A DNA stretch of 48,570 nt from Sutcliffiella tianshenii (GCF_016908565.1 NZ_JAFBED010000018.1:1-48570); one strand, 5' to 3'. Positions 34,932-46,702 are shown, counted from the stretch's first letter. Made by a program: numbers and translations. The notes: generated by a model from the sequence alone, not told the origin.

Positions 34932-35577
34932 CTGTTTTCTTCCTCTCTTTTAAAAGTTGCAGCTCTTTCTGCAATTCGACAATCTGTTTTTCCAATGCGA
35001 TGAAACGGTCTCCGGTCGGGTCAGGCATGTTCTGGTGATTGAAATCCTTCTTTATCCTTACCCCATCCTGAATGACAATCTTCCCCGGAATCCCTACGAC
35101 CGTGGAATTATTGGGAACATCCTTCAGTACGACCGAACCTGCCCCTACTTTAGAATTCTCCCCAACAGTGATGGAACCTAGTACCTTTGCTCCTGCTGCA
35201 ATAAGGGCATTATCGAGGATCGTAGGGTGTCTTTTGCCTTTTTCTTTCCCCGTTCCTCCCAGGGTGACACCTTGGAAGACGGTTACGTTATTGCCGATTT
35301 CACAGGTTTCACCGATTACGACACCCATCCCGTGGTCAATGAAAAAACGGCGTCCTATCTTGGCTCCGGGATGGATCTCGATTCCTGTAAAGAAGCGGCT
35401 GATCTGGGAAATCAATCTTGCAATGAAGAACAGTTTCTTCCGGAAAAAGGCATGTGCCAATCGGTGGGACCAAATGGCATGCAGGCCTGAATAGGTTAAA
35501 ATGACTTCAAAATAATTCCTTGCTGCAGGATCCTGTTCGAAAATGACATCTATATCCTCTTTCAATGTTCGTAGCAT
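34912..35577 (-). CDS. cysE: Serine O-acetyltransferase
   Basis: First step of cysteine synthesis: serine + acetyl-CoA to O-acetylserine. The 221-residue protein has a helical N-terminal domain and a left-handed beta-helix of hexapeptide repeats, with [43 protein letters not shown] and [29 protein letters not shown] precedes the ATG. It is under a cysteine T-box and overlaps cysS. Confidence 0.96.
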   Translation of the reverse strand: MLRTLKEDIDVIFEQDPAARNYFEVILTYSGLHAIWSHRLAHAFFRKKLFFIARLISQISRFFTGIEIHPGAKIGRRFFIDHGMGVVIGETCEIGNNVTVFQGVTLGGTGKEKGKRHPTILDNALIAAGAKVLGSITVGENSKVGAGSVVLKDVPNNSTVVGIPGKIVIQDGVRIKKDFNHQNMPDPTGDRFIALEKQIVELQKELQLLKERKKTDDDSSL

Positions 35578-35601
35578 TCATCTTTCCTCCTTTCTTTATA
35601 T

Positions 35602-35634
35602 AAAAAAAGTCTCTGTGTCAAAAGACACAGAGAC
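35602..35634 (-). terminator. T-box terminator/antiterminator region
   Basis: An 11-pair stem (GTCTCTGTGTC / GACACAGAGAC, loop TTTT) followed by a T run on the minus strand, 25 bases before cysE. In the uncharged-tRNA state the upstream T-box sequence would pair into an antiterminator instead. Confidence 0.92.
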
Positions 35635-35847
35635 GCTGATGGCGCGGTTCCACTCTGTTTAGGGATGCACAAATACACAATCCCCACTCTTCCTCGTAAC
35701 GGGAGGCAGCCGCTATCGCTTAGTAAGCATGAAGCCTTTCAGCAATAGACTCCGAGGTGCACTTCAAAGAATTCATCACATGAATCGTTTTCAGCCGGGG
35801 ACGATTCTCTCTGGAACGGATGGAGTTTCTTCTACTCTCCTCATCTA
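35603..35847 (-). promoter_or_regulatory. Cysteine T-box riboswitch
   Basis: A tRNA-sensing leader between gltX and cysE. It has a Stem I with the GATGAGGAGAGTAGA-type lower stem at its 5' end (near 35846) and a specifier codon TGC (cysteine) at 35761-35759 followed by A. The T-box TGGAACCGCG lies at 35652-35643, and a terminator follows. Uncharged tRNA-Cys would favour read-through into cysE, cysS and the genes beyond. The place and specificity match B. subtilis. Confidence 0.93.
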
Positions 35848-35901
35848 CATTCAAATGATTTTTCAGCCTGATATATAGCCTACAATATTTAAGATAGTTC
35901 T

Positions 35902-35930
35902 ATCATATTATGTTTTCTTGAAAATGTTAA
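35902..35930 (-). promoter_or_regulatory. SigA-type promoter of the cysE T-box transcript
   Basis: TTAACA (35930-35925) and TATGAT (35907-35902) are 17 bases apart. The -35 box contains the TAA stop codon of gltX (35929-35927). Confidence 0.7.
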
Positions 35931-37378
35931 TTAATTAGCTTCTCCAAACGGGCAATAACTGTTTCCTTGCCCAACAGATGGATCGTTTGTGGCAAGTCGC
36001 GGCCATGAGTCTGCCCTGTTGTTGCCACACGGATTGGCATGAACAGCTTTTTCCCTTTTTGGCCTGTCGCTTTTTGTACCGCTTTGATGGAAGCTTGGAT
36101 GGATTCAGCAGAGAAATCCTCCAATGCCAACAGCTCCTCACGGAATGCCGTCACCACTTGTGGTACCTGCTCTTCATCAAGTACAGCCTGCGCTTCTTCG
36201 TCATACTCAATATGGGTTTTAAAGAAGATCTCTGTTAATTCCACGATTTCCGCTCCAAAGCTCAGTTGCTCCTGATACAGGGAAATCAGCTCTTTGGCCC
36301 ACTCTCTCTCTTCTTCCGTCATGTTTTCACTGAAACGTCCAGCTTTCACAAGGTGAGGCAGGGAAATACCCACTACAGTATCCAGGTCCAATTTCTTCAT
36401 GTACTGGTTGTTCATCCATGCCAATTTCTGTGTATCGAACACTGCAGGAGACTTGGAAAGGCGGGAAGCATCAAAGATCTCTGTCAACTCATCCTTGGAA
36501 TAAATCTCTTCTTCCCCAACCGGCGACCAGCCGAGCAATGCAATGAAATTGAACAAGGTTTGCGGCAGATATCCAAGCTCCTCATACTGCTCGATGAACT
36601 GGATGATGGACTCATCACGCTTACTCAGTTTCTTGCGGCTTTCATTCACGATCAACGTCATATGGCCGAATGCAGGAACATCCCAGCCCAATGCGTTGAA
36701 AATCATGATTTGCTTTGGTGTATTGGAAATATGATCATCACCACGTAGCACATGGGAAATCTTCATCAGGTGGTCATCCACCGCGACTGCAAAGTTGTAA
36801 GTCGGCGTGCCGTCTTTTTTCACAATAACGAAGTCACCGATCCCATCTGTTTCAAAGGATACTTCACCTTTAACCATGTCATTGAATTTGATCACTTCTC
36901 CTTGAGGGACAAGGAAACGGATGCTCGGCTTTCTTCCTTCGTCTTCAAAAGCCTGCTGCTCCTGGGCTGTCAGGTTGCGATGCTGGCCGGAGTAACGCGG
37001 CATTTCCCCGCGTGCAATCTGACCTTCCCTTTCCGCTTCAAGCTCTTCTTCCGTACAATAGCATTTATAGGCAAGCCCCTTCTCAAGAAGCTCTGTATAA
37101 TATTTTTCATAAAGGTCATTGCGCTCGGATTGGCGGTATGGCCCATATTCCCCACCAACATCCACGCTCTCATCCCATTGCATGCCAAGCCATTTAAGAT
37201 ATTTCAGCTGGCTTTCTTCTCCGCCTTCAATGTTGCGCTTTTTATCGGTATCTTCTATACGGATGATAAATTGCCCATTCTGGCTGCGGGCGAAAAGATA
37301 ATTGAATAATGCGGTACGTGCATTTCCTATATGTAAGTGCCCTGTTGGACTTGGGGCATAGCGTACGCGAACTGTCAT
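35927..37378 (-). CDS. gltX: Glutamyl-tRNA synthetase
   Basis: Charges tRNA-Glu and, in bacteria lacking GlnRS (usual in Bacillus), also tRNA-Gln for later amidation. The 483-residue class I enzyme has PTGHLHIGN near 11-19 and KLSKR near 255, with a C-terminal anticodon-binding helical region. The upstream gap holds a 7-pair hairpin, and TGGAGGT precedes the ATG. Non-discriminating activity is inferred from the lineage. Confidence 0.97.
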   Translation of the reverse strand: MTVRVRYAPSPTGHLHIGNARTALFNYLFARSQNGQFIIRIEDTDKKRNIEGGEESQLKYLKWLGMQWDESVDVGGEYGPYRQSERNDLYEKYYTELLEKGLAYKCYCTEEELEAEREGQIARGEMPRYSGQHRNLTAQEQQAFEDEGRKPSIRFLVPQGEVIKFNDMVKGEVSFETDGIGDFVIVKKDGTPTYNFAVAVDDHLMKISHVLRGDDHISNTPKQIMIFNALGWDVPAFGHMTLIVNESRKKLSKRDESIIQFIEQYEELGYLPQTLFNFIALLGWSPVGEEEIYSKDELTEIFDASRLSKSPAVFDTQKLAWMNNQYMKKLDLDTVVGISLPHLVKAGRFSENMTEEEREWAKELISLYQEQLSFGAEIVELTEIFFKTHIEYDEEAQAVLDEEQVPQVVTAFREELLALEDFSAESIQASIKAVQKATGQKGKKLFMPIRVATTGQTHGRDLPQTIHLLGKETVIARLEKLIN

Positions 37379-37399
37379 AGTGAGGTTACCTCCATTTTT

Positions 37400-37424
37400 C
37401 CGTCAGCCGCCGGGCTTCTGACGG
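37400..37424 (-). other. Hairpin before gltX
   Basis: CCGTCAG/CTGACGG arms with an 11-base GC-rich loop on the minus strand, followed by AAAAATGGAGG. There is no T run, so it is not a terminator; it may affect gltX translation or stability. Confidence 0.4.
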
Positions 37425-37448
37425 GGGTATTTTCAAAATCCAAGCATT

Positions 37449-37472
37449 ATTCTACCATAAAAGTAAAGGGAA
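37449..37472 (-). promoter_or_regulatory. Possible promoter for gltX
   Basis: An extended -10 TGGTAGAAT (-10 at 37454-37449) lies in the ispF-gltX gap. No convincing -35 box is seen. Read-through from ispF is the alternative. Confidence 0.35.
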
Positions 37473-37477
37473 AGCCT

Positions 37478-37954
37478 CTATTTCTTTATTAATAAAACAG
37501 CGGCCTGGGCTGCAATGCCTTCTTCTCTTCCGGTGAATCCGAGTTTTTCGGTGGTGGTGGCTTTCACATTCACCTGCTCTATATCGGCTTCGAGTAATTG
37601 CGCGATTCTTGCACGCATCGTTTCGATATGCGGGGCCATTTTCGGTTTTTGTGCAATGATCGTACAGTCCACATTCCCGAGTGTATAGCCTTTTTCTTTT
37701 ACTATCTCCCATACCTGCTGCATTAACACTGCAGAATCTGCATTTTTAAAGGCGGGATCCGTATCCGGGAAATGCTTGCCGATGTCCCCTTCCCCCACAG
37801 CACCGAGGCACGCATCTGAAATGGTATGCAAAAGCACATCCGCATCAGAGTGACCTAGCAGCCCCTTTTCGTATGGGATCGTGATTCCACCCAGTATCAG
37901 CGGTCTTCCTTCTGCAAATTGATGTACATCAAATCCTTGTCCTATTCGAAACAT
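37478..37954 (-). CDS. ispF: 2-C-methyl-D-erythritol 2,4-cyclodiphosphate synthase
   Basis: Fifth enzyme of the MEP isoprenoid pathway. The 158-residue protein shows the metal site D9, H11 and H43 (GFDVHQF and [11 protein letters not shown]). The flexible loop is [13 protein letters not shown], and [25 protein letters not shown] is at the end. It starts 22 bases after ispD; the two enzymes form adjacent steps. Confidence 0.98.
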   Translation of the reverse strand: MFRIGQGFDVHQFAEGRPLILGGITIPYEKGLLGHSDADVLLHTISDACLGAVGEGDIGKHFPDTDPAFKNADSAVLMQQVWEIVKEKGYTLGNVDCTIIAQKPKMAPHIETMRARIAQLLEADIEQVNVKATTTEKLGFTGREEGIAAQAAVLLIKK

Positions 37955-37976
37955 TTGGTTTCTCCTTTATACGAGG

Positions 37977-38666
37977 CTATTCTGCCTTTTGTTTTTTTAA
38001 TATAGCTTCTGCAACAATCAAATCTTCCGGAGTGGTCAATTTGATATTTTCATAATCACCCTCGACCATGTGCACGGGCATGCCGATCCGCTCTACAAGG
38101 CTTGATTCATCCGTCCCCATGTATTGTTCTTCCTTTGCCTGCAGATGGGCCTTTTGGAGAATGGAATATTGAAAGGCTTGTGGCGTCTGGATCATCCATA
38201 ATGCGGCGCGCTCGACCGTCTCCTCGATCAGCAGGTCAGCATTCACCTTCTTTATCGTATCCTTTACCGGCACCCCTACGATGGCCGCTCCATCCCGCTT
38301 CGCCTTTTCCACCAAGCGGTGAATCACCTCTTGTCTGATAAACGGCCTTGCCCCATCATGTACAAGTACAATTTCCGCATTTTCCATGCGAAGCAATCCA
38401 TTGTAGACGCTATCCTGCCGCTCCTTGCCCCCGGGCACCATTTCGCTTACCTTGGATATCCCGTAGGATTCCAATAGCGCTTCAAAAAGCGGGACCTCTT
38501 TTTCATTGATGACAAGTTTGATTTCTTTACACATAGGGTCATTCTCAAACACTGTCAACGTATGGATAATGACCGGCTTCCCTTCAAGCTCGATAAACTG
38601 CTTGTTCTTGCCTGCCTTCATCCTTTTCCCCTGACCGGCAGCCAGAACCATCACTTCGTATGTCAT
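37977..38666 (-). CDS. ispD: 2-C-methyl-D-erythritol 4-phosphate cytidylyltransferase
   Basis: Third enzyme of the MEP pathway, transferring CMP. The 229-residue protein has the N-terminal nucleotide loop LAAGQGKRMKAGKNKQF, VLVHDGARPF in the middle, and TPEDLIVAEAIL near the end. It has its own gap of 113 bases from yacL, containing a 9-pair inverted repeat. Confidence 0.98.
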   Translation of the reverse strand: MTYEVMVLAAGQGKRMKAGKNKQFIELEGKPVIIHTLTVFENDPMCKEIKLVINEKEVPLFEALLESYGISKVSEMVPGGKERQDSVYNGLLRMENAEIVLVHDGARPFIRQEVIHRLVEKAKRDGAAIVGVPVKDTIKKVNADLLIEETVERAALWMIQTPQAFQYSILQKAHLQAKEEQYMGTDESSLVERIGMPVHMVEGDYENIKLTTPEDLIVAEAILKKQKAE

Positions 38667-38705
38667 CTTAAACTCTCCCGTATTATATCTATGCTAAAAT
38701 AACTT

Positions 38706-38735
38706 CTACCCTCTTAGCAATGCTTGAGAGGGTAG
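38706..38735. repeat. Inverted repeat between yacL and ispD
   Basis: CTACCCTCT and AGAGGGTAG form a nine-pair stem with a 12-base spacer. The T run follows it on the plus strand rather than the minus strand, so its terminator role for the leftward operon is doubtful. Confidence 0.6.
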
Positions 38736-38779
38736 TTTTTTCATATAGTTGGATGGGTGTGTCCTGCTCCATCCGCATA

Positions 38780-39871
38780 TTATAGTGCTGCACGCTCAAG
38801 CTGTTTGGGCTTGGCAAATATCATTCGCCCGGCAGACGTCTGAAGTACACTTGTGACAAGGACTTCGATATGCTTGCCGATATAATCACGGCCTTCTTCC
38901 ACCACGATCATCGTACCGTCATCAAGATAGGCAACCCCTTGATTATGCTCTTTCCCGTCCTTGATCACTTGGACAGTCAGCTCTTCACCAGGAAGAACAA
39001 CAGGTTTTACGGCATTAGCGAGGTCATTGATATTCAATACTTCCACACTCTGAAGCTCACATACTTTGTTTAAATTGAAATCATTGGTCACGACCACACC
39101 GGAAGTGAGTTTAGCCAGTTTTACAAGCTTTGAGTCCACTTCCTGAATATCTTCGAAGTTACCCTCATAGATCTCTACTTTTATTGCCAGCTCTTTTTGG
39201 ATCCGATTAAGTATATCGAGTCCGCGTCTACCACGATTTCTTTTCAGGACATCGGATGAATCTGCGATATGCTGCAGCTCCTCCAGGACAAATCGCGGAA
39301 TGACAATGGTCCCCTCAAGAAACCCCGTTTGACAGATATCTGCCACTCTTCCATCGATGATGACACTTGTATCCAAGATTTTCAGCTTTTTGGACGAAAG
39401 ATCCAACTCATCTTCATCACTAGCTTTTTTCTTTCCGAATTTGCTAGAGATCGAAAATAGATTTACAAGCTCGTCACGTTTTTTGAATCCTACCTGAAAC
39501 CCGAGATATCCCAATAAAATAGTGATGAAGATCGGGAATATCACGCTTACGAACGGGATCCGCTCCAATGGAATAACGGCCAAGTAGGCGACAATCAAGC
39601 CAAAGATGAGACCCAAGCTGCCAAACAGCACGTCTGTGACCGGCGCTTTTACGAGCGACTCCTCTATCCACTTGATAATTCCGACCACATAATCCACTAA
39701 CCAAAAAGTAAGGATATAAAATATGATTGCTCCTAGTATCGCAACAGTATAAGGCTTTGTAAGAAAAGGAATATCTCCTATGTTTAAAAGGGAAAATAGT
39801 TCCGGGATAAAGAAAATCCCCAATGTCCCACCAAGGATGACAAAAAATAATTGAACCATGCGCCTTAACAT
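38780..39871 (-). CDS. Membrane PIN/TRAM domain protein (YacL)
   Basis: A 363-residue protein matching B. subtilis YacL. It has four N-terminal hydrophobic segments (for example [16 protein letters not shown] and [21 protein letters not shown]). A PIN-type nuclease domain with [20 protein letters not shown] begins near residue 165, and a C-terminal TRAM domain ([33 protein letters not shown]) follows. The biochemical role is not settled. It sits between disA and ispD, as in other bacilli. Confidence 0.88.
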   Translation of the reverse strand: MLRRMVQLFFVILGGTLGIFFIPELFSLLNIGDIPFLTKPYTVAILGAIIFYILTFWLVDYVVGIIKWIEESLVKAPVTDVLFGSLGLIFGLIVAYLAVIPLERIPFVSVIFPIFITILLGYLGFQVGFKKRDELVNLFSISSKFGKKKASDEDELDLSSKKLKILDTSVIIDGRVADICQTGFLEGTIVIPRFVLEELQHIADSSDVLKRNRGRRGLDILNRIQKELAIKVEIYEGNFEDIQEVDSKLVKLAKLTSGVVVTNDFNLNKVCELQSVEVLNINDLANAVKPVVLPGEELTVQVIKDGKEHNQGVAYLDDGTMIVVEEGRDYIGKHIEVLVTSVLQTSAGRMIFAKPKQLERAAL

Positions 39872-39994
39872 TGCCTCACCTCCCTTTATTCATTATAAAC
39901 AGTTTCTTCTAAATAAAACGTCCAAACGCGCTTAATTTTACATTTGTTAGAAATTTGACACGTAATTGCAAACAACCTGTCACCGTTGTCCAGC

Positions 39995-41068
39995 CTAGAT
40001 TTGACGATCGATCAAAAGCTGATCCTGGATCCGTTTAAGGCCTTCTTTTATTTTCCTGGCCCTCACTTCCCCGATCCCATCCACTTCATCCAACTCTTCT
40101 ACGGTTGCCATCAGGATTTGTTTCATATTTTTGAATCTGCATATCAAGTTTTCGATAACAAGCGGCGGAAGCCTAGGAATCTTATGCAGGATACGGTATC
40201 CTCTCGGAAGCACGAAGTCATCCGGATTGATGAAGCCCGAATATCCGAGCATCTTCAAAATGACGGTATCATCCAGCAGATCTGTATTGGCAAGCTCCTG
40301 CAGTTTTTTCAAAATGACAAATGCATCCCGGTCTTTGTCCACACAATAGTCTTTAATCAAGAGAATCGCTTCTTCCTCTATATGCGCCAGAAGCTCGGTC
40401 ATCTGCAACCGGATAAGTCTTCCCTCAGTTCCAAGCTCATTGATATAACTGATAATCTCATTCTTGATGCGAAGCACCATTTCGATCCGGTGAATCACCT
40501 GCAGCAGCTCCGATAAAGAAACCTGTTCCTCAAATTCGAGTGCCCCAAGATTTGTGATGCCCTGATCCAGGACAGACTTGTATTTTTCCAGCGTTTGGAT
40601 GGCTTGATTCGCCTTTGTGAAAATAACGCCAATGTCACGCAGCGCGTACCGGAAATCACCCTTATACAAGGTGATCACATTCCTTCTTTGTGAGATCGCA
40701 ACAACAAGACAGCCTGTTTGCTTTGCCACCCGCTCCGCCGTTCTATGGCGCATCCCGGTCTCCGTGGAGATGATGGTCGGGTTTGGCGTCAGCTGTGCAT
40801 TGGCGTATAAGATCTTTGTGCCTTTTTCATTTAATATAATGGCTCCATCCATTTTTGCCAACTCATATACATAGGCAGGGCTGAATGGACAGTTGATGGA
40901 GAAACCTCCGTCCACCATGTCTTTCACTTTGTCATTAAATCCGACTACCACCAAACCACCTGTCTGCGATCTGAGAATGTTGTTGATCCCTTCCCTGATC
41001 GGTGTACCCGGTGCGATAAATTGCAACGTATCCGCCATCATTTTTTCGTTCAGACGTAGTTCCTCCAT
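39995..41068 (-). CDS. disA: DNA-integrity-scanning diadenylate cyclase DisA
   Basis: Makes c-di-AMP and halts at branched DNA to report damage. The 357-residue protein has the diadenylate cyclase motifs DGA at 74-76 and RHR at 107-109, a linker helix bundle and a C-terminal helix-hairpin-helix ([18 protein letters not shown]). It begins two bases after radA, and in B. subtilis RadA restrains DisA. Confidence 0.98.
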   Translation of the reverse strand: MEELRLNEKMMADTLQFIAPGTPIREGINNILRSQTGGLVVVGFNDKVKDMVDGGFSINCPFSPAYVYELAKMDGAIILNEKGTKILYANAQLTPNPTIISTETGMRHRTAERVAKQTGCLVVAISQRRNVITLYKGDFRYALRDIGVIFTKANQAIQTLEKYKSVLDQGITNLGALEFEEQVSLSELLQVIHRIEMVLRIKNEIISYINELGTEGRLIRLQMTELLAHIEEEAILLIKDYCVDKDRDAFVILKKLQELANTDLLDDTVILKMLGYSGFINPDDFVLPRGYRILHKIPRLPPLVIENLICRFKNMKQILMATVEELDEVDGIGEVRARKIKEGLKRIQDQLLIDRQI

Positions 41069-41070
41069 CC

Positions 41071-42447
41071 CTATCCTCCTAGTACATATTGCAGCGCTTG
41101 GTCAATGGTGGCAACGCCGATTACATTGACCTCTTTTGGAACAGTCCACCCGCCAAGGTTCTTGGAAGGTATAATGACACGCTTAAACCCAAGCTTTGCA
41201 GCCTCCTGCACCCTTTGTTCAATTCGGGAGACCCGCCTGATTTCCCCGGTCAGTCCGACTTCCCCTATCACCACATCCGTAGGCTCTGATGCCTGGTTGC
41301 GGAAACTTGACGCAATACTGACGGCAACAGCCAAATCGATGGCCGGTTCGTCCAGCTTCACGCCACCGGCAACCTTCAAATAAGCATCCTGATTTTGCAG
41401 AAGTAGACCTACCCTTTTTTCCAATACGGCCATGATCAGTGACACACGATTATGATCGATCCCAGTGGCCATCCTTCTCGGATTTCCGTATCCAGTCGGG
41501 GAGATCAGGGCTTGTATCTCCACCAGCACCGGGCGTGTACCTTCCATCGAAGCTACAACAGTAGAGCCTGCAGCCCCTTTGGAGCGCTCTTCCAGAAATA
41601 TTTCAGAAGGGTTCTTTACTTCCTCCAACCCCTCCTCCTTCATTTCAAAAATGCCAATTTCATTTGTAGAACCAAATCTATTTTTAACAGATCGCAGTAT
41701 ACGATATGTATGATGACGCTCTCCCTCAAAATATAACACAGTATCTACCATATGCTCCAACAAACGAGGTCCGGCAATAGAGCCTTCCTTCGTTACATGC
41801 CCTACTATGAATACCGCAATATTCTTCGTTTTGGCAATCCTCATAAGCTCTGCCGTACATTCCCTGACCTGAGATACACTGCCTGGTGCAGAGGTGACTG
41901 CCGGGTGATAGACCGTTTGAATGGAATCTATGACAAGAAGGGTCGGCTGGACGTCATCTATCGCCTTTCCGATCAGCTCAAAATCGGTCTCCGATAATAC
42001 AAACAGCTCATCTGCCTGCACACCCAGACGGTCCGCCCTGAGCTTCGTCTGCTGTACAGATTCCTCTCCGGAAATATAGAGCACACGATGCTTTTTCACG
42101 GCAAGCTGACAGCATACCTGCAGCAGGAGTGTGCTCTTCCCGATACCCGGATCTCCACCGATCAGGACGAGTGAGCCTTGTACCAACCCACCGCCGAGTA
42201 CACGATTGCATTCAGCCATATCAGTTTGGATCCGTGCTTCCTTTATCGTTTCCACCTTTGTAATGGATTCCGCTTTTCTCACAAGTGTCGGGGAGGAAGT
42301 TGTAAAACCGCCTCTTCTTGGAGTTTTGGATTCTTCCATTTCCTCGGTCATTTTATTCCATGTTCCACATCCAGGACATTTCCCCATCCATTTGGCAGAT
42401 TCGTAACCGCACTCCTGACAAATGAATTTCGTCTTCCGTTTTGCCAT
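41071..42447 (-). CDS. radA: DNA repair protein RadA (Sms)
   Basis: A RecA-like helicase for branch migration in recombination. The 458-residue protein has a zinc finger at C10, C13, C24 and C27, Walker [10 protein letters not shown] at 98-106, the KNRFG motif ([16 protein letters not shown]) and a C-terminal Lon-like domain ([23 protein letters not shown]). It is followed at once by disA. A gap and probable terminator separate it from clpC. Confidence 0.98.
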   Translation of the reverse strand: MAKRKTKFICQECGYESAKWMGKCPGCGTWNKMTEEMEESKTPRRGGFTTSSPTLVRKAESITKVETIKEARIQTDMAECNRVLGGGLVQGSLVLIGGDPGIGKSTLLLQVCCQLAVKKHRVLYISGEESVQQTKLRADRLGVQADELFVLSETDFELIGKAIDDVQPTLLVIDSIQTVYHPAVTSAPGSVSQVRECTAELMRIAKTKNIAVFIVGHVTKEGSIAGPRLLEHMVDTVLYFEGERHHTYRILRSVKNRFGSTNEIGIFEMKEEGLEEVKNPSEIFLEERSKGAAGSTVVASMEGTRPVLVEIQALISPTGYGNPRRMATGIDHNRVSLIMAVLEKRVGLLLQNQDAYLKVAGGVKLDEPAIDLAVAVSIASSFRNQASEPTDVVIGEVGLTGEIRRVSRIEQRVQEAAKLGFKRVIIPSKNLGGWTVPKEVNVIGVATIDQALQYVLGG

Positions 42448-42555
42448 GAAAAAATCCTCTCTATGTTAAAATACCATTGTTTTCCTCTTTTTATGATACC
42501 TTATTTCCTATCGTACAAGCCAATTTTAAGCCGTAAAATCTGCATATACAAGAAA

Positions 42556-42589
42556 GGAGGCAAAGCCCTGAAAATAAGGGCCTACCTCC
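42556..42589 (-). terminator. Probable terminator after clpC
   Basis: An imperfect stem GGAGGTAGGCCC / GGGCTTTGCCTCC followed by TTTCTTG on the minus strand, about 38 bases after the clpC stop. It partly separates the stress operon from radA. Confidence 0.6.
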
Positions 42590-42627
42590 ACTATGATTTT
42601 GGTCTTGGAAAACCAAGGACATCTTCT

Positions 42628-45066
42628 TTATTTTACTATTTCCACGTCACGGACTACAAACTCTCCATCTACCACATCCATGACAATCTTCTTGCCTTTT
42701 TCGATATTCCCTTTCAATAGCTCTTCGGACAGCTTATCTTCCACATGCTTCTGGATAGCCCGGCGCAAAGGTCTTGCCCCGTATTCCGGATCGTACCCCT
42801 CCTCGGCGATCTTCTCCTTCGTCGCATCGGTCAATTCCAGCTCGATATCCTGTTCCTTCAGACGCTTTGTCAACTGATCGGACAGAAGTGTCACAATTTC
42901 CTTCAGGTGCGTCTTTTCTAGGGAATGGAAGACAATCATCTCATCGACACGGTTCAGGAACTCCGGACGGAACGCTTTTTTCAGTTCATCCATCACTTTC
43001 CCTTTCATGTCCTTATAGTTCTGATTATCATCCTGTACATTGAATCCAACATACTTGTTGCGCTTTAATGCGTCCGCTCCCACGTTGGATGTCATGATCA
43101 CAAGTGTATTGCGGAAATCCACCGTACGTCCTTTTGAATCCGTTAAACGCCCATCCTCAAGCACCTGCAGGAGAATGTTGAACACATCCGGATGCGCTTT
43201 TTCTATTTCATCCAATAGAATGACGGAATATGGCTTGCGTCGGACTTTCTCTGTCAATTGTCCACCTTCATCATATCCCACATATCCAGGAGGAGAGCCT
43301 ACAAGACGGGAAGTGGAGTGCTTCTCCATATACTCGGACATATCGATGCGGATCATCGCATCCTCATCGCCGAAAATGGACTCTGCCAACGCTCTTGCAA
43401 GTTCCGTTTTACCTACCCCAGTAGGGCCGAGGAAGATGAAGGAGCCGATTGGACGTTTCGGATCTTTCAATCCGGCGCGGGCACGGCGCACCGCTTTGGA
43501 TACTGCCTTCACCGCTTCATCCTGGCCGATGACACGGGAGTGAAGCAACTGTTCCATATTCAATAATTTATCTGTTTCCGTCTGGGCAAGCTTGGATACC
43601 GGAATTCCCGTCCAGCTGGACACGACCATGGCAATGTCCTCGACTGTCACCTCTGAATTTTCCTGACCCTGCTTTTCCTTCCACGTTTTCTTCGTATCCT
43701 CAAGCTGCTCGCGCAAGCGCTGCTCTGTATCACGCAGGGACGCCGCCTTTTCAAATTCCTGACTTTGAACAGCTGCATCCTTTTCGTTGCGGACGGATTC
43801 TAGCTTCACTTCCAGTTCCTTTAGATTAGGAGGTGTAGTGAAGGAGCGCAATCTCACTTTTGAGCCAGCCTCATCGATAAGGTCAATCGCCTTATCCGGC
43901 AGGAAGCGGTCCGAAATATAACGATCTGATAGCTTTACCGCCTGCTCAATCGCTTCATCCGTGATGGATACACGGTGATGCGCCTCATAGCGGTCACGAA
44001 GCCCTGTCAGAATTTGAATGGACTCAAGCGCTGTTGGCTCATCCACCTGGATAGGCTGGAAGCGTCTTTCAAGCGCGGCATCCTTTTCGATATATTTACG
44101 ATACTCATCCAAGGTAGTGGCACCGATACATTGAAGCTCTCCACGTGCAAGGGATGGTTTCAAAATGTTTGATGCATCAATGGCACCTTCCGCCCCTCCT
44201 GCCCCAATCAACGTATGAAGCTCATCGATGAACAGGATGATGTTGCCTGCCTGGCGGATCTCATCCATCACCTTTTTCAGGCGATCCTCAAACTCACCAC
44301 GATACTTTGTACCAGCTACCACTGTTCCCATATCAAGGGTCATTACACGCTTATCACGGAGGATCTCCGGCACCTCATTATTGACAATCTGTTGTGCGAG
44401 GCCTTCTGCAATAGCCGTCTTACCTACCCCTGGCTCACCAATCAGGACCGGATTATTTTTTGTTCTTCTGCTAAGTACTTCAATCACACGCTGGATTTCC
44501 TTGCTTCTTCCGATTACCGGATCCAGGCTGCCTTCTCTTGCAACAGCTGTAAGGTCACGTGCAAGACTATCAAGTGTAGGTGTGTTCACATTCTGTGACG
44601 ACCCACCCTGATGGCCTCCCGAAGACTCATTGCTGCCAAGAAGCTGAAGCACCTGCTGGCGGGCCTTGTTCAAGCTGACACCAAGATTGTTCAGCACGCG
44701 TGCCGCCACTCCCTCGCCCTCTCGGATCAATCCAAGCAGGATATGCTCTGTCCCGACGTAGGAATGTCCAAGCTTACGGGCTTCATCCATGGAAAGTTCG
44801 ATAACTTTCTTCGCGCGTGGTGTGTAGTGCGGAATGGATTGTCCGCTATCTTGTCCACGTCCAATCAAATTCTCCACTTCTTTTTGGATTTTCTCAGGAC
44901 CAAGTCCAAGCGCAATCAACGCTTTTGCGGCAATTCCCTCGCCCTCTCTTACAAGACCCAACAGGATATGCTCAGTTCCAATATTATTATGGCTTAAACG
45001 AAGTGCCTCTTCTTGTGCTAATGCAAGTACTTTTTGTGCTCTCTCTGTAAATCGACCGAACATCAT
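42628..45066 (-). CDS. clpC: ATP-dependent Clp protease ATPase subunit ClpC
   Basis: A hexameric AAA+ unfoldase that delivers substrates, including McsB-marked proteins, to ClpP. The 812-residue protein has two N-terminal Clp-N repeats ([36 protein letters not shown]). The first AAA+ module has Walker A GEPGVGKT, and a UVR-like middle domain ([23 protein letters not shown]) follows. The second AAA+ module has Walker A GPTGVGKT. Last gene of the ctsR operon, 22 bases after mcsB. Confidence 0.98.
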   Translation of the reverse strand: MMFGRFTERAQKVLALAQEEALRLSHNNIGTEHILLGLVREGEGIAAKALIALGLGPEKIQKEVENLIGRGQDSGQSIPHYTPRAKKVIELSMDEARKLGHSYVGTEHILLGLIREGEGVAARVLNNLGVSLNKARQQVLQLLGSNESSGGHQGGSSQNVNTPTLDSLARDLTAVAREGSLDPVIGRSKEIQRVIEVLSRRTKNNPVLIGEPGVGKTAIAEGLAQQIVNNEVPEILRDKRVMTLDMGTVVAGTKYRGEFEDRLKKVMDEIRQAGNIILFIDELHTLIGAGGAEGAIDASNILKPSLARGELQCIGATTLDEYRKYIEKDAALERRFQPIQVDEPTALESIQILTGLRDRYEAHHRVSITDEAIEQAVKLSDRYISDRFLPDKAIDLIDEAGSKVRLRSFTTPPNLKELEVKLESVRNEKDAAVQSQEFEKAASLRDTEQRLREQLEDTKKTWKEKQGQENSEVTVEDIAMVVSSWTGIPVSKLAQTETDKLLNMEQLLHSRVIGQDEAVKAVSKAVRRARAGLKDPKRPIGSFIFLGPTGVGKTELARALAESIFGDEDAMIRIDMSEYMEKHSTSRLVGSPPGYVGYDEGGQLTEKVRRKPYSVILLDEIEKAHPDVFNILLQVLEDGRLTDSKGRTVDFRNTLVIMTSNVGADALKRNKYVGFNVQDDNQNYKDMKGKVMDELKKAFRPEFLNRVDEMIVFHSLEKTHLKEIVTLLSDQLTKRLKEQDIELELTDATKEKIAEEGYDPEYGARPLRRAIQKHVEDKLSEELLKGNIEKGKKIVMDVVDGEFVVRDVEIVK

Positions 45067-45088
45067 ATATAATCGCCTCCCGAGTAAT

Positions 45089-46153
45089 TTAAATATTTAA
45101 TCGAAGTCTTTCCCTAATTAAGCTCGCTCTACGAATATCCCGTTCATCTGGTCTTAATGGACCTCCAGCATACTGCTGCAAAAAGCCTGGCTGCGTCAAA
45201 ATCATCAATTCATTCAAGATGGATCTCGATATATTTTCGATATAACCCAAATCAATGCCAAGTCGTACATCTGATAAGCATTTTGCCGCTTCCTTCGTTT
45301 CCATCACCCGGCTATGAGCCAATATGCCATAGGAACGAAAAACTCTGTCTTCTAATTGTATGTTGGAAGTTTTAACTAATGCTTCCCTTGCCGACCTCTC
45401 CTGTGCAATTAGTTGCTGCACCACACTGAGCAGATCATTTACAATATCCTCTTCCGATTTTCCCAGTGTAAGTTGATTGGAAATTTGAAAAATGTTTCCT
45501 AAAGCTTCGCTGCCTTCCCCGTAAATCCCTCTAACAACCAAACCCAATTGGTTGATCGCCGGAATAATCCGGTTCATTTGCTGAGTCATGACCAGTGCCG
45601 GCAAGTGCATCATCACTGAAGCCCTCATCCCTGTACCAACATTGGTCGGACAGCTGGTCAAGTACCCCCGCTTCTCATCAAACGCATAGTCTATCTTTTC
45701 CTCCAGCCAATCATCGAGCCCATTGGCCAGCTGTAATGCTTCAGTCAACTGCAGTCCTGGAAAAAGGCATTGAATGCGAATATGGTCCTCTTCATTTATC
45801 ATAATGCTCACTTCTTCATTCTGTGATAGCAAACATGCACCATACGTCGAATGTTCCGCAAGCTGGGGACTGATCAGATGCTTCTCCACCAGCACCCTTT
45901 TCTGAAGCGCATTAAGATCCTCCATCACAAGAAACTCCAACTCACCGAGCTCCTGAAAGGTCCGCTCGGAAAAATGCGTTCTCATCGTTTCGACGATTTC
46001 CTTTGCTTCCTCGTTGCTGGAAACAGTAGGAAACCGCATTTCCTCAAGATTCCTGGCCAGCCTCACCCTGCTACTAAGCACAATATCTGATGCGGGGCCC
46101 TCCTGCTTCATCCAGGAACTTACTTCATTATTTAAAAAGTGTTCAAGAGACAT
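45089..46153 (-). CDS. mcsB: Protein arginine kinase McsB
   Basis: Phosphorylates arginine residues, marking proteins for ClpC and inactivating CtsR in stress. The 354-residue protein of the phosphagen-kinase fold begins with [20 protein letters not shown] and contains [15 protein letters not shown] (nucleotide and substrate loop) and [20 protein letters not shown]. It starts right after the mcsA stop (no gap), so McsA activator and kinase are made together. Confidence 0.97.
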   Translation of the reverse strand: MSLEHFLNNEVSSWMKQEGPASDIVLSSRVRLARNLEEMRFPTVSSNEEAKEIVETMRTHFSERTFQELGELEFLVMEDLNALQKRVLVEKHLISPQLAEHSTYGACLLSQNEEVSIMINEEDHIRIQCLFPGLQLTEALQLANGLDDWLEEKIDYAFDEKRGYLTSCPTNVGTGMRASVMMHLPALVMTQQMNRIIPAINQLGLVVRGIYGEGSEALGNIFQISNQLTLGKSEEDIVNDLLSVVQQLIAQERSAREALVKTSNIQLEDRVFRSYGILAHSRVMETKEAAKCLSDVRLGIDLGYIENISRSILNELMILTQPGFLQQYAGGPLRPDERDIRRASLIRERLRLNI

Positions 46154-46702
46154 TTATTGCTCCTCCCCTCTTTTATCACTTAATTTCTTTTCCAACTCTC
46201 TGATCTTATCTCTTATATTCGCTGCGCTTTCGAACTCTTCCTGTAAGATGAGTTCTTTTAATTCTTCTTTTAATGTATCTATCTCTTTTCTGACATGCAT
46301 GCTTCCGCCTATCCGCTTTGGAATCTTCCCTGCATGCATTGTATTGCCACTATGGAACCTCTTCAGTATCGGCTGCATCTTATCCTCAAAGGTGCGATAG
46401 CATTCCGAACAGCCAAACCGCCCAATCTTGGTGAACTGCGCGAATGTCATCTTGCATCGTTCACATTGCAGAACCTTGTTCTCCTTGAACTCCTCCGGCT
46501 TTTTGTTCGAAATCACCTGCTCTGAATTTAGCAATCCAGCAATCAGATTGTTTAAAGAAAACCCCGATCCGCCGGTGAACATCGACATATTTCCCTTTTC
46601 CTGTGCACACTGCTCACAGATATGGACCTCCGATTTCTCACCATTGATCACTTTCGTTACATGCAACGTTGCAGGTCGCTCCTTACATTCCTGACACACC
46701 AT
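46154..46702 (-). CDS. mcsA: McsB activator McsA
   Basis: A zinc-binding adaptor that activates McsB. The 182-residue protein has four CxxC pairs (C3/C6, C29/C32, C80/C83, C98/C101) for two zinc ions and a C-terminal UVR domain (KEIDTLKEELKELILQEEFESAANIRDKIRELEKK, about 138-172). It lies 13 bases after ctsR and adjoins mcsB. Confidence 0.97.
   Translation of the reverse strand: MVCQECKERPATLHVTKVINGEKSEVHICEQCAQEKGNMSMFTGGSGFSLNNLIAGLLNSEQVISNKKPEEFKENKVLQCERCKMTFAQFTKIGRFGCSECYRTFEDKMQPILKRFHSGNTMHAGKIPKRIGGSMHVRKEIDTLKEELKELILQEEFESAANIRDKIRELEKKLSDKRGEEQ

Noticed and set aside
42490-42540. radA promoter
   Set aside because: TATCAT has no acceptable -35 at 16-18 bases. An alternative sigma factor may act, but I cannot show it.
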